Shown: positions 33,413 to 45,680 of the stretch, in pieces
How positions within the stretch are numbered: the first letter of the stretch is position 1
Layout of the letters: each line of letters begins with the position of its first letter
From: Rutidosis leptorrhynchoides
Taxonomy: Eukaryota > Streptophyta > Magnoliopsida > Asterales > Asteraceae
Direction: 5' to 3'
DNA: 64,000 nt
Assembly (NCBI RefSeq): GCF_046630445.1
Contig: NC_092335.1
Span: forward strand, 633,630,001-633,694,000
Program-made: the position numbers and the translations under genes
Notes under the pieces: model-generated
Database searches by the model: none
The model's input: the letters and a program-made list of their open reading frames with translations, nothing else
Told to the model about the DNA's origin: nothing

Positions 33413-33702
33413 GAGAAAATTGTGCGGTTGGTCCCTGTGGTTTACATGAAATGGGGTGTTTGATCCCTGAACTTCATTTTTGGGGTTGTTGGTCCCTGTG
33501 ATTTTCAAAACATGTGTGGTTGGTCCCTGACAGGGACCAACTACACAAGTTTTGTACTTTCATTTTCGGAGTTGTTGGTCCCTGACAGGGACCAACCACA
33601 CGTGTTTTGAAAATCACAGAGACCAACAACCCCGAAAATAAAGTTCAGGGACCAAACACCCCATTTCATGTAAACCACAGGGACCAACCGCACAATTTTC
33701 TC
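33413..33702. mobile_element. Mutator-type MITE with 9-bp target duplication
   Basis: Long terminal inverted repeats start GAGAAAATTGTGCGGTTGGT; the element is almost wholly palindromic. TTAGAAAAA at 33404-33412 is repeated at 33703-33711. Nine-base duplications are typical of the Mutator superfamily. Confidence 0.8.
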
Positions 33703-33747
33703 TTAGAAAAAAGATTATACGGATTGTTTACATCATTAATTAATTTT

Positions 33748-33755
33748 ATTTTATT

Positions 33756-33828
<73 letters not shown>
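33748..33828. repeat. (ATT)n/(TA)n microsatellite, target of copia A
   Basis: Short ATT run followed by about 30 TA units; copia A entered its edge (ATATC duplications at 33825-33829 and 40265-40269). Confidence 0.9.
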
Positions 33829-33829
<1 letters not shown>

Positions 33830-33830
<1 letters not shown>

Positions 33831-34074
33831 ATTGTAAATTTAGTAGTTAAATATGGATGGTAATTAGTCAAATATGGATAGTAAAATTTGTACTATATAT
33901 ATGTGCATAATGTAAGTTACAAAAACACACATATACATTAAATACATCACACCTCTCTTCAACCTCTTTCTCTCCTATATCTTCTACAACACATCTCTCT
34001 TTTATTGGTTCTTTCAATTTGAATATATTGAACCAGACCACTAAAGGTAGTTATAAGCCTACTGAAATATAACA
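33830..34074 (+). repeat. Copia A 5' LTR
   Basis: Begins TATTGTAAATTTAG (TA for the expected TG) and ends GAAATATAACA. Confidence 0.9.
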
Positions 34075-34149
34075 CGTTATCAGCACGAAGTGCTCCGTAT
34101 AATCAAGGTTTATCTAAGCAAGCACACGTCACTAATCAAGGTAAGAAAT

Positions 34150-34545
34150 TATCTAACTTTTATTAACTTCACTAACATTTATATTTATGTTATTTAAGTT
34201 ATATATGGTCGGTTATACCGCCTGAATTATATTTCTGTAATCTAACTTTTATTAACTTCACTAACATTTATATTTATGTTATTTAAGTTATATATGGTCG
34301 GTTATACCGCCTGAATTATATTTCTGTAATCTAACTTTTATTAACTTCACTAACATTTATATTTATGTTATTTAAGTTATATATGGTCGGTTATACCGCC
34401 TGAATTATATTTCTGTAATCTAACTTTTATTAACTTCACTAACATTTATATTTATGTTATTTAAGTTATATATGGTCGGTTATACCGCCTGAATTATATT
34501 TTCTGTAATCTAACTCTTATTAACTTCACTAACATTTATATTTAT
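34150..34545 (+). repeat. Leader minisatellite, about 88-bp unit x 4.5
   Basis: Units start near TAACTTTTATTAACTTCACT and contain ATATATGGTCGGTTATACCG; copies are almost identical. It lies between primer site and the microprotein ORF. Confidence 0.9.
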
Positions 34546-34564
34546 GTTAACAAAACCTCATGAT

Positions 34565-34632
34565 TGTACGCAACACGTCATTTGACAACACGGTACTTTA
34601 TGTACGCAACACGTCATTTGACAACACGGTAC
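34565..34632 (+). repeat. 36-bp tandem duplication
   Basis: TGTACGCAACACGTCATTTG (plus 12 more bases) occurs at 34565 and again at 34601. Confidence 0.85.
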
Positions 34633-34746
34633 CATGGGTCGAGATTAATTCCGATCAATACGAATACGATGGGGTCTTTATATGTTATCTAACATTTATG
34701 ATTACTTATGCAGTTAATCATTATTTATTTCATGCATACTAATGTT

Positions 34747-35040
34747 TATTCTTAAAAGTAAATCTTAAAAGTTAAAATAAGAAAAAATAGTTTGTATTTT
34801 TATTAAAAGTAAATCTTAAAAGTTAAAATAAGAAAAAGTAGTTTGTATTTTTATTAAAAGTAAATCTTAAAAGTTAAAATAAGAAAAGTAGTTTTTATTT
34901 TTATTAAAAGTAAATCTTAAAAGTTAAAATAAGAAAAGTAGTTTGTATTTTTATTAAAAGTAAATCTTAAAAGTTAAAATAAGAAAAGTAGTTTGTATTT
35001 TTATTAAAAGTAAATCTTAAAAGTTAAAATAAGAAGAAAA
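34747..35040 (+). repeat. About 50-bp tandem repeat x 6
   Basis: Unit contains AAAGTAAATCTTAAAAGTTA and GTAGTTTGTATTTTTATT; about six copies. Absent from copia B. Confidence 0.85.
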
Positions 35041-35268
35041 AAAATCTTGTCCTTTATATTACTCATACGCGTTTTGATATAGTGACTTTATTCGTTAACG
35101 TCGACTAACGACGTTACAACGGTCATATATACATAACGGTTGTTAACGTCAACTGACGACGTTACAGCAACTATATTTTTCAAATATAAAATAAACATCT
35201 CCGTTTTCACATTTTCACAAATCAATCTTCATTTTTCAGATTACTACTCTCAAAAAGTTTTTGTAAAA

Positions 35269-35439
35269 ATGATTCACACAAGGATGATTTTTCCTATTGT
35301 ATTGGTTATATTGACTATCATCATTGTTGCTAATATACCACCGGGTGAACCTATATTCTATCATGCCCTTGTGGTTTTATTATTTGTAATCATACCATTA
35401 TTCTGTTGTTTGCTACTTATGAATTTAAAATTATTCTAA
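35269..35439 (+). CDS. Two-membrane-span microprotein ORF, copia A copy
   Basis: 56-codon ORF (MIHTRMIFPIVLVILTIIIV...). Hydrophobic span about 6-21, loop with IPPGEPIFYHAL, second span about 34-51. A TATA-like CAAATATAAAATA lies about 90 bp upstream and CT-rich leader sequence follows. It stays open although gag-pol of the same element is ruined. Copia B has a collinear copy, and the LARD-like element an ORF of similar length and pattern on its antisense strand (49722-49901). I recognise no family. Confidence 0.55.
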   Translation: MIHTRMIFPIVLVILTIIIVANIPPGEPIFYHALVVLLFVIIPLFCCLLLMNLKLF

Positions 35440-35516
35440 TTTCATTTTATTATTTGTCTATGAATAGAAGTTGATTATGATTATGATTTATGTTATTCAT
35501 CTTTTTGATAATAGAA

Positions 35517-36010
35517 AATGTCGAATTTGAAAAGGCTTAAATTTGCTCATTTAGAACAAGTGGGAACAACTACTTAACATGGGTTATGAATGTAGAAAAA
35601 CATCTCGAATCAAACGGTATTTTAGAAACCCTGAATGAAAATAACAATTATTCCGAACAAGAGAAAGCAATAGTAAGTATTTTTCTTAGCAAACATATTG
35701 ACGAGTCCTTAGAATCTACATATTATATGATCGAAAATCCAAGTGTATTATGGAAAATACTCAAAGATAGATACAATATTAATTATCAAAAAAAATAATA
35801 ATAATAATAACGGTGATCCATGAAAGAATAAAATTAAAGATATTAGTAGACGCTCTTATAAGAATTCCGGAGATTCTTATTAATGATCTGGTAACGTGGA
35901 TCATCAGTCTAGTATTTCTTGAATACATGAACATCTTGTTTAGCTCTACAAATAAGTCCCAAAAAGAAAAGAAAACGAGAGTGAATCTGTTGACAAATCT
36001 TGATTAAATT
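35517..36010 (+). pseudogene. Copia A gag remnant
   Basis: Starts MSNLKRLKFAHLE, then in shifted frames VMNVEKHLESNGILETLNEN and VLWKILKDRYNI, the pattern of plant copia gag (UBN2-type) proteins. The latter part is scrambled and no complete zinc knuckle is seen. Confidence 0.75.
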
Positions 36011-36229
36011 AACCCTGAGCTACCTTGAGACTTGAATGGTTTGAATTTTCTAAGATGCCTAGTTTTTTTTTATGTATCACTCATAAATAAATGGTTTTAG
36101 ACCATAACGCATATGTTTTATTAAGTGTTATCTTTTATGTACTTTAGATTATAACTTGTTTGCAGGTAATATAATTTGATTATCTTGCTGAAATACAACT
36201 CATTATTTGCTTATCTTATTTGAAGTTTT

Positions 36230-36565
36230 AGTATGAATCCTGCTGAAATACAACATCAATTAAATGGTAAAGACCTATGTATTGCAGATAGTAGTAACAT
36301 ACACACTATGATCAAATCTAAGAAATATTTCATTGATTTAAATCAAATGAAGGAATTATAAATACTATATCAGCTCTTGCAAACTTGATATAAGAAACGA
36401 AAAAGGCAAAATTTCATATTACCAAATGGTACGAATTTTTTTGGTAAACAATGTTTTGTTTTCTCCCAAATCAAAGAGAAATTTGTTAAGTTTCTCTGAT
36501 ATATATCATAATGGATATGATTATCAGTCAATGATAATCGAAAATGAGAAATATCTATGTAGCAC
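36230..36565 (+). pseudogene. Copia A protease-region remnant
   Basis: Reads LCIADSSNIHTMIKSKKYF; the active-site triplet is DSS, not the usual DSG. ILPNGTNF and SPKSKRNLLSFSD follow in another frame. Confidence 0.7.
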
Positions 36566-36870
36566 CGAAAAGCGCATAGGATTAAAAGCGCATATGATAA
36601 AAAGCGCATATGATGAAAAGCGCATCGCATATAATTAAAAGCACATATAATGAAAAGTGCATATGACGAAAAGCGCAGCACATATGATTAAAAGCGCATA
36701 TGGTGAAAATGATATATGATGAAAAACACATATGGTGATTAATGAAAATCACATATGGTGATTAATGAAAAGCACATATAGTGATTAATGAAAAACACAT
36801 ATAGTGATTAACGAAAAACACATATGGTGATTAATGAAAATCACATATGGCGATTAATGAAAAGCACATT
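36566..36870 (+). repeat. Short tandem repeats (GAAAAGCGCATATGAT type)
   Basis: About 18 imperfect repeats, drifting to GTGATTAATGAAAATCACAT. It stands where the pre-integrase domain would be. Same family as 24525-24745. Confidence 0.85.
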
Positions 36871-38440
36871 GAGAAATAATCACCAATGTTTCTTGAAAGA
36901 ATTCAAGGGTATATATATGGACCAATTCATCTATCATGTGGACCATTTTTCTAAGAGATGCATCTAACGCATGGTCTCATGTTTGTGTGTTATCAAGCCA
37001 TAATATGGCATTTGCAAAGTTTCTTGCACAAATTATTAAATTAAGAACACATTATTCTGATTACACCATTAAAAGGATGAGACTTGATAATGCTGGTGAG
37101 TTAACATCTCAAGCTTTTAATGATTATTATATGTCTACAAGGATTGTTGTTGAACATCCAGTTGCTCATGTGCATACACAAAATTAGTTTAGCTGAATCA
37201 ATAGATAAACGCTTACAGCTAATAACTAGACAATTAGAAATGAGTACAAAACTCTCAATATTTATATGGGGACATGTAAATTTACATGATGTGACATTAA
37301 TTCGCATTAAATCAAGTGCAAGTTATAAATATTCTCCATTACCAACTTAATTTTGGTGGAGACCAAATATTTTCCATCTTAGAACATTTGGTTGTGCAGT
37401 GTATTTTTAATTGAACAACCACAACAAATGGTTCCTCAAAGAAGGATTGAAATATATGTTAGATATGAAACATCTTCAATCATAAGATATATTGAACCCA
37501 TGACGGGTGATGTTTTTACAACAAGTTTTGTCGATTGTTACTTTAATGAAACATTGTTCCCTATATTAGGGGGAGAAATGAAATATAAATAAAATGATGT
37601 TTCATGGTGTGAACATCAATTAAGGAATATTGATCATCGCACAAAAGAATGCGAAAAGAAAGTTCAAATATAATGCATATGCAAGAACTTGCAAATTAAT
37701 TACTTTATGCATTTAAAGATACAAAAAATAAGTGACTAAATCATATATACCAGCAGTAAATGCTTCAGCTAGAATTGAAATTACAAAAGCTGGCAATAAT
37801 GTCACTCATGAGTCTTTGCTACGGCAGAAACGTGGGAGACCAATTGGTTCCAAAGATAAAAATTCTCGAAAAAGAAAATCAGCTGATAATGAGGTAAAAG
37901 AAAGTGTTCAACAAGAACCACAAATCAATACTCCTTCTGCAGAGGATATTGATAAATGTAAATACATAAATTGCAATAAATTATGCAATATTATGAAACT
38001 GAAATGAAATGAAAAATCTTGATGAGATATTTTCATATAATGTTACAATGACATCATGAATAAAGATGATGATCTGGAACCAAAATCTGTCATTGAATAT
38101 CAAAATAGACGTGATTGAACTCAACGGAAAGGAGCAATACGAGCTGAATTAGAATCGCTCAATAAAAGAAAAGTTTTTGGATCAATCGTTATCATTTTTA
38201 AAGATGTGAAACAATGGGATACAAATGAATTTTTATCCGAAAAGAAATGTACAAATGAAGTTACAAGGCAAAACTAGACTTGTAACTCAAGATTTCCCAC
38301 AAAGACCAGAAATGAATTAGGAGAAAAACTTATCCTCCTATAATGAATACAATTACTTATTAGATACTTAATCAACCTGGTAGTTATTTAAATGCATCTC
38401 ATGGATGTTGTTACTACTTATCTGTATGGATCACTTAATA

Positions 38441-38482
<42 letters not shown>

Positions 38483-39890
38483 TATACCTGAAGGGTTAAG
38501 GTATCATAAGCATCTAATGCAAAACCCAAGGGAATATATTCCATTAAATCACAAAGATTTCTAAATGGGTTTATACAATCGGGACGTATGTGGTATAATC
38601 GATTAAATTACTACTTGATAAGAAAAGGGTATACATATAAACTTATTTGCACGTGTGTTTTATAAAAACAATGTTCGGATATGTGATCATAGCTGTTTAT
38701 ATCAATTATCTTAAATAAAGAAATCTATGAAGCCATTCAACTTCTAAAGAAAGATTTTAAAATAAAAAAAATCAAGTATTACGTTGATTTACATATTGAG
38801 CATATAACTAATGACTTACTTATACATCAAACAACTTATACCGAAAAGATTTTAAAGTATTTTAATATGGACAAGACAAAAACCATTAAGTACTCATATG
38901 GTTGTTAGATCTTAATATTGATACTAATCCATTTCATCCTCTAGAAGATCATGAAGATCTTCTTGGTTCAGAAGTTCCATATTTTAGTGCAATTGGGGCT
39001 CTTATGTATCTTACAAATTATACAAGATCTGACATTTCTTTTGCAGTTAATTTGTTGACAAGGTTCAGCTCAGCCCCTACCAAAAGACATTGGAATCGAA
39101 TCAAACAAATAGTTTGATACCTTCGGGGAACTACTGATTTATAATTATTTTATTCTAACAACTCGAAACAAGATTTGTTTGGTTATACAGATGCAGATTA
39201 TTTATCTGATCTACATAAAGCTAAATCTCAAACTGGATATGTATTCCTAAATGGAGGCACCGCAATATCATGACGTTCTCAAAACAAACACTTGTTGCAA
39301 CATCATCAAATCATGCCGAAGTGATTGCATTACATGAAGCTACTCGGGAATGATTTTAGTTAAGATAAATGATACAAATCATTATTGATTCTTGTGGACT
39401 AGAACGCTATAAAAGCCCAACAACTATCTATGAAGATAATACAGCTTACATAGTACAAATGAAAGAAGAGTATCAAAAATGACAGAACAAAACATAAATG
39501 CTGACGAGGCGCTAAAGCTATAAACGGTCTTAACGGTCATAAGTTTGATGGAAAAGAATGGTATATTGGTAAGGCTCAGAAAAAGACTGAAAGGGAATAG
39601 GAATTGAAACAACAGTTTGAGCAAACCATGAAGGAGACTGTAGACAAATCACATGGGTCAAACTTGTACATAAAAGATTTAGATGATACAGTTTCAGATG
39701 AAAACCTCAGATTCTTCTCATATACTCAAGATCTCGTAAAAGACAACCAGATTAAAATGAGATACGTTCAATCAACAACTCTGCTGATCTTTATACCAAA
39801 GTACTGTCAATCGCTGTTTTCAAAACATACGTTCACAATATTGGCATGAGGCAAGTTCAAAAGATGTGACGACTCAGCGTTGTCTACTTG
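36871..39890 (+). pseudogene. Copia A integrase, RT and RNase H remnants
   Basis: Integrase core pieces (IIKLRTHYSDYTIKRMRLDN, EHPVAHVHTQN; 36936-37200), SARIEITKAGN...LLRQKRGRPIGSKDK (37740-37900), poor RT (38090-38900), RT end SEVPYFSAIGALMYLTNYTR (38960-39115) and RNase H (39170-39840) with a foreign insert at about 39500-39712. Many frameshifts and stops; no catalytic set is complete. Confidence 0.8.
39500..39712 (+). pseudogene. Poly(A)-binding-protein-like fragment inside copia A RNase H
   Basis: Reads GLNGHKFDGKEWYIGKAQKK, then TERE-stop-ELKQQFEQTMKETVDKSHGSNLYIKDLDDTVSDENLR. This is the stretch joining two RRM domains in plant poly(A)-binding proteins (end of one RRM, linker, RNP2 of the next). 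RNase H sequence resumes at FFSYTQDLVK. One in-frame TAG replaces a likely Gln codon, and the start is frameshifted. Family match is from memory of PABP sequences. Confidence 0.7.
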
Positions 39891-40019
39891 AGGGGGAGTC
39901 AACTCTATGCTGCACTCTTTTTCCCTTAGCTAAAGTTTTATCACTGGGTTTTCTTTAGCAAGGTTTTTAACGAGGCAGTATTAATTGCTCTTTAAAAAAA
40001 ATTACCATCCAAGGGGGAG

Positions 40020-40264
40020 TGTTGTAAATTTAGTAGTTAAATATGGATGGTAATTAGTCAAATATGGATAGTAAAATTTGTACTATATATATGTGCATAA
40101 TGTAAGTTACAAAAACACACATATACATTAAATACATCACACCTCTCTTCAACCTCTTTCTCTCCTATATCTTCTACAACACATCTCTCTTTTATTGGTT
40201 CTTTCAATTTGAATATATTGAACCAGGCCACTAAAGGTAGTTATAAGCCTACTGAAATATAACA
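40020..40264 (+). repeat. Copia A 3' LTR
   Basis: TGTTGTAAATTTAG to GAAATATAACA; preceded by purine-rich AAGGGGGAG. Confidence 0.93.
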
Positions 40265-40325
40265 ATATCAAAATTAAATGAAGTTACATTAATTATTAAA
40301 TATACTTAAAACTTGACATAATATA

Positions 40326-40815
40326 TTTTTTTTTTTTTGAACAACAGAAACTTTATTAAAACCGACCCTCCTAGCGAGCAACTAGGGAAGGCCAAAAACA
40401 ACCGACATACAAATGCTAAAGCGCCAACAAAAATCAAAATTACAACGGCTTTATAAGTCACTCGTTCCAACTAACAAAACTTTTACTACGATTACAATAC
40501 CAATTGAATGCAAAGTTACGAATTGAGTCGAAAATAAGTTCTTTCTTCGTGAAGGGCAATCAAATATAATCCCGTTCTTATATCTCCATATATGCCACAA
40601 AGACATATTAACAATTACATAAAGTTTACTCTTCTTCACGGACGTAGAATGCCAACTATCGAACCACGCTATCCATTCAGACCAAGCGACGATATCCGGC
40701 CATTGAACGTCCACCCACGTTTTGACTCTTCTCCATATTTCTCTCGCGACAACACATTAAAAAAAACATGATCCGTGGATTCAATATAATGCTCACACAA
40801 AGCGCACCTAGTAGT
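40326..40815 (-). pseudogene. LINE 3' end (second family member)
   Basis: Minus-strand zf-RVT remnants (CEHYIESTDHVFF, then WRRVKTWVDVQWPDIVAWSE and LWHIWRYKNGIIFD) end in a poly(A) tail seen as T13 at 40327. 5'-truncated, as usual for LINEs. Confidence 0.7.
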
Positions 40816-40897
40816 AATTAAATGATCTGTGTAATTTCTGAATTAATGGTTTAGGGACACAACTAATAGTAATTAAAACAAATCCAAGTAAAAACTC

Positions 40898-42184
<1,287 letters not shown>

Positions 42185-42778
42185 ATGGATTTAGCTTCCG
42201 GATCCGGGTCAACCGACCCAGTAGAACCACCGGAACCATCACCACCACAACCACAACAACCAAGCAGATACGAGTCACAAAAACGACGTGATTGGCACAC
42301 GTTCTTACAATATTTAAGTAACCATAAACCACCCTTAAGTTTAACTAGATGTAGTGGAGCTCACGTGATTGAGTTCTTAAAGTACCTTGATCAATTTGGT
42401 AAAACAAAAGTGCACGTGACTAGTTGTCCGTATTTTGGGGACCCAAAACCACCGGCTCCATGTAGTTGTCAGCTTAAACAAGCTTGGGGAAGTTTAGACG
42501 CGTTGATTGGTCGGCTTCGAGCCGCTTACGAGGAGAATGGAGGGAAGCCGGAGTCGAATCCGTTTGGAGTTCGAGCCGTTAGGATGTATTTAAGAGAAGT
42601 CAAAGAAAGTCAAGCCAAAGCTAGAGGTATTCCGTACCATAAAAAGAGGAAACGAACCGGTGGTGGTGGTGGTGGTAGTGGTACGACGACCTTAGTTAAA
42701 GTGTCGGTGGATGACGATGGTGATGGTGGTGATGGTGAAGCCGAGTCTAGTGGCGCTCCGGCTACTTCTATAGTTTAA
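42185..42778 (+). CDS. LSH: ALOG-domain protein (LIGHT-DEPENDENT SHORT HYPOCOTYLS family)
   Basis: Single-exon gene of 197 residues, start [12 protein letters not shown] in context TTCAATGGA. ALOG domain at about 27-151: [17 protein letters not shown], then [20 protein letters not shown], a zinc-ribbon insert (H77, C81, C93, C95), [20 protein letters not shown] and [23 protein letters not shown] nuclear signal (153-157) follows, then a Gly-rich and Asp-rich tail. ALOG proteins are plant nuclear DNA-binding regulators of light-dependent growth and organ/meristem boundaries, derived from a recombinase-like domain. The [15 protein letters not shown] form looks closest to the LSH5/LSH6 group (from memory). 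Intact; the only confident host gene. Transposons flank both sides, with a Micron-like element ending about 440 bp from the (TA)n edge to the ATG. Confidence 0.96.
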   Translation: MDLASGSGSTDPVEPPEPSPPQPQQPSRYESQKRRDWHTFLQYLSNHKPPLSLTRCSGAHVIEFLKYLDQFGKTKVHVTSCPYFGDPKPPAPCSCQLKQAWGSLDALIGRLRAAYEENGGKPESNPFGVRAVRMYLREVKESQAKARGIPYHKKRKRTGGGGGGSGTTTLVKVSVDDDGDGGDGEAESSGAPATSIV

Positions 42779-43450
42779 ATAGTGAAGTTTTAGTGGCACA
42801 TTGGAGGTTATGATCAAAATCATTGATCAAATGTGTTTTAAGTGCGGTTAATGAGATAGTTTTTGGTGAGATATCAATTAAAGTGAATTGATGTTTATAA
42901 TCAAGAGTATAGTATTTGTTTATTTTTGTTAGAATTTGAATTTAGATATGAAGTATAATAAGCATAAGCATGTTACTTTGTTGGCACTTTTTTCCTTACA
43001 CTTGATAAACTTGATGTATTGCCTATTTATATTTTCCTAATTGTATTTTAATATATATACGTTATCATAGTTATGGATTAAATTAAATATTTGTGTAGTA
43101 TAAATATATAATATGTAGTTATGATAAATTTATAAAAATTTATTTTTAATAGTGAAAAGATGGCTATTTGAAAAACATTTAATTGCACAGTAATTGTATT
43201 TCATTTGTTAAACTCAAATATTTAGCTACAATTTCAATTCGTTAGTTCACTGAATAAAATCATGCTTTTTGGCTGAAAATGATATGATAAACAGGTTACT
43301 ATTAACTGAAATATGCAACTTCAATAAAAAGCCAGCGTATATGAGTGGACCAAACTTCATAAATTGGTTACAATTTTTGTAGTTCATTTTATGTTCTATA
43401 AACAAAAACTTGCTAATAAATATAAATTTAAATAAATAAACAAACAAACA
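42779..43450 (+). other. ALOG 3' UTR and AT-rich intergenic DNA
   Basis: Plausible 3' UTR to about 43030. Further on I see only AT-rich sequence without an ORF I credit. Confidence 0.5.
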
Positions 43451-43590
43451 GTATATTACGAAATTATTGGTTGATAGTTTGATACGACGTCTTCAATATG
43501 ATTAGGGATAAATAAATAAATAAATACTCGTAAATAGTATATTACGAAATTATTGGTTTATAGTTGATACGACGTCTTCAATATGAATAT
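43451..43590. repeat. 86-bp spaced direct duplication
   Basis: GTATATTACGAAATTATTGG through ACGTCTTCAATATGA occurs at 43451 and at 43537, nearly identical. Confidence 0.8.
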
Positions 43591-43737
43591 ATGATAGGGA
43601 CCAATAGCGCACCCTTTCCTTCCTCCTAGTATCCTTTTATCATTGTCGCAGTATTATTTTCCACTCAACAAACAAATCGATTACTACACGCTTTAAAAAA
43701 AGGATATGTTTAACGAAATTAATTTAAAATTGTAGTG

Positions 43738-44235
43738 CAGGCCTGGCCCAGAGGTCATATAACCTGAACATTTGAACAAGGGCCAACTTTTCATAGGCCC
43801 AAATAATAGTAACACAACATAGGCCTGGGCCAAATAATTTGGAATATATAACAGGCACATATGAAATGAATTCTTAATTAACGTGCAAGAGCAAGAGCAA
43901 GAGCAAAAATTTAACTATTTTTTAATTCAAGTTAATATAAATATTGGAGGAACTTATGTTGCTTAGCGATGTGGGATAAATTCACATTTATATTTCATGC
44001 ATATGCATATCATGCTCTTCAATCTTCATTGTATTCTTTTTTTACGTAATGCAAATAAAAAAATCAGTCAAATAGTTTATTTTTTAAAAGTTTATTTCAA
44101 ACACTCTTCAATCTAAGTCTAAAGCATCCTATTATTTTTTATCAGTTTTTAATAGCTTAAATTAATCGTCAGAATTTAAAGGTTTTTTTTTTTTCCAACT
44201 CGTTATAGGTATCAAAATTTTTAGGACCAGCCCTG
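43738..44235. mobile_element. Possible hAT-type MITE
   Basis: Left end CAGGCCTGGCCCA and inverted right end CAGGGCTGGTCC could be terminal repeats. The 8-bp flanks do not match cleanly (only GTAGT is shared), so this is tentative. No ORF. Confidence 0.35.
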
Positions 44236-44322
44236 GTAGTTACTACGAGTAACTTAATATTAGTTTTGAGGTTTGAAGTTATAGCTTATTTGGTTTTTTA
44301 TAGTTGTTTAACAACATAATTA

Positions 44323-44675
44323 TCTATATATCTAATAGACAAAACCCTGTAGCACTATTCATCAATAGTAATCAGGGGTATTTTCGTTATTTCACTTTTT
44401 TTTACCTCCAACAATAAAGGGGCAACTTTCATAAAAGGAACAACTCTTCAATGCTACCAAAAGATGTCGAAAAACATTATTTTTTTACAAAATAGATCAA
44501 CTAACTTTTTTAAAAAAAAATAAACGAACGCTAAAAGAAACAACTTTCACAAAAGGAACAACCCTTCAATGTTAGATGTTGAAAAAAATTCTTTTTTACA
44601 AAATAGATCATGATTTTTTTTTTAACTCGCATTCAAAACGGAGCCCCCGGCGCGAAGCGAGGGCTCCACAACTAG
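44323..44675 (+). mobile_element. Non-autonomous Helitron (353 bp)
   Basis: Starts TCTATATATCTAATAGAC after A, ends CTAG before T, with a 3' hairpin GGAGCCC (44640-44646)/GGGCTCC (44661-44667) five bases before the CTAG. These are the standard Helitron marks (TC start, hairpin, CTRR end, A-T insertion). Confidence 0.7.
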
Positions 44676-45075
44676 TTGTAACTAATATAGTAGTTTATAG
44701 TTGTAAGAGCACTGGGAGTGGTGACTGAGGTCACTTGGCATGTCAGGCCTGACTTGTTGAGTCAGAAAAAGTGGAGAGTGGTGACCTCTGTCAGTTAGGC
44801 ATGTCAGTTTATATTTTTATTTTTTTTTATGATTTTAAATATAACATAAATTAATAAAAATAACTTTCATTAAAAATAAAAAAATATTACATTTCCTAAG
44901 AAAATGTAAAAACATACTATTCCTAAAAATAAATAAAAAAACATTACGATTCCTAAAAAAAAAAAAAAAAAATTACCAACCTAAAATTAAAAAAAAAAAA
45001 AAAAAACATTACAAGTCCTAAAAATAAAAAAACAAACCGAAATTTCTTAAAAATTAACTCGTCCGATCGAGCCTT

Positions 45076-45459
45076 TCACGGGGTTTTAGGACTATTGTAT
45101 CCCTCATCACTCTCGTCGTGCGGGTAGTCAGGACGTGGGCGGCGGATGAATTCACGGGACCATATGTGGATACAATACAAGTCGACAGACTCGTCGTTGA
45201 GTTTTGCTTTCCTGACTAGTTCTTCCCATTCTTCTTCAGTCGTGAGAAACTCAGAGGTTTGAGTTTCTGGAACGATGTACATAAAATCCGAGGCCTCGAA
45301 GTCGACATGCTCTCGTATGTAGTTGAACAAACGCCCTGTGTCCCACCCGTTAACGTCGAGGGACTCGAACGGAGTTAATTGCGAGTTGGAATACGATTTC
45401 CAATCGTCGCTGAGCTCTCCACCGTGGTAAACATTTAACCGAATAGTGCAAGAATTCAT
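45076..45459 (-). CDS. Harbinger-element ORF, PB1/MuDR-N-like
   Basis: Intact 127-codon ORF. It starts MNSCTIRLNVYHGGELSDDW, which resembles the N-terminal PB1-like part of plant MuDR-type transposases (I-R-x-x-Y/H-H-G-G pattern), and continues with an acidic helix-rich region (LTTEEEWEELVRKAKL) and a C-terminal HDESDEG tail. On its strand a TATA run (45521-45536) and an A-rich leader precede the ATG, so it looks like a real promoter-leader-ORF unit. No catalytic triad. It might be captured sequence or an accessory protein; identity uncertain. Confidence 0.55.
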   Translation of the reverse strand: MNSCTIRLNVYHGGELSDDWKSYSNSQLTPFESLDVNGWDTGRLFNYIREHVDFEASDFMYIVPETQTSEFLTTEEEWEELVRKAKLNDESVDLYCIHIWSREFIRRPRPDYPHDESDEGYNSPKTP

Positions 45460-45675
45460 TTTTTTTTTGTAGTTTGGTGAGTTTGGTGTGGAAGTGTGTG
45501 TATATGTTTGAAGGGGTTTGGTGAGGATATATATATAGATAAAGTGGGGGGGAAAAAAAACAAGAACCGTTGGAATTGCGTGGCGGTGGCGACTGACCGA
45601 AGGGGAACGAAGGAAACCGACGGGAATCGGGAGTGGGGCGACGGGCGACGTGCCTGGGGACGAGGGTGGAACGAA

Positions 45676-45680
45676 GCACC
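45676..45680. repeat. Target-site duplication GCACC, left of LARD-like element
   Basis: Repeated at 57105-57109. Confidence 0.9.

Larger units (their letters stand above)
33830..40264 (+). mobile_element. Copia A: complete Ty1/copia element with decayed coding region
   Basis: 245-bp LTRs at 33830-34074 and 40020-40264 differ at two sites by eye (the terminal G of TG, and one inner A/G). ATATC flanks both ends. Interior: primer-site-like CGTTATCAGCACGAAG, leader repeats, microprotein ORF, degenerate gag, protease, integrase, RT and RNase H, then polypurine CCAAGGGGGAG. Many stops and frameshifts in gag-pol contrast with near-identical LTRs. Confidence 0.92.

Noticed and set aside
34150..34545. 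88-bp repeats as a CRISPR array
   Set aside because: The units are contiguous and identical with no unique spacers, in a plant retrotransposon leader.
43738..44235. Confident hAT call
   Set aside because: Ends look inverted but the 8-bp flanks do not match, so it is kept only as tentative.
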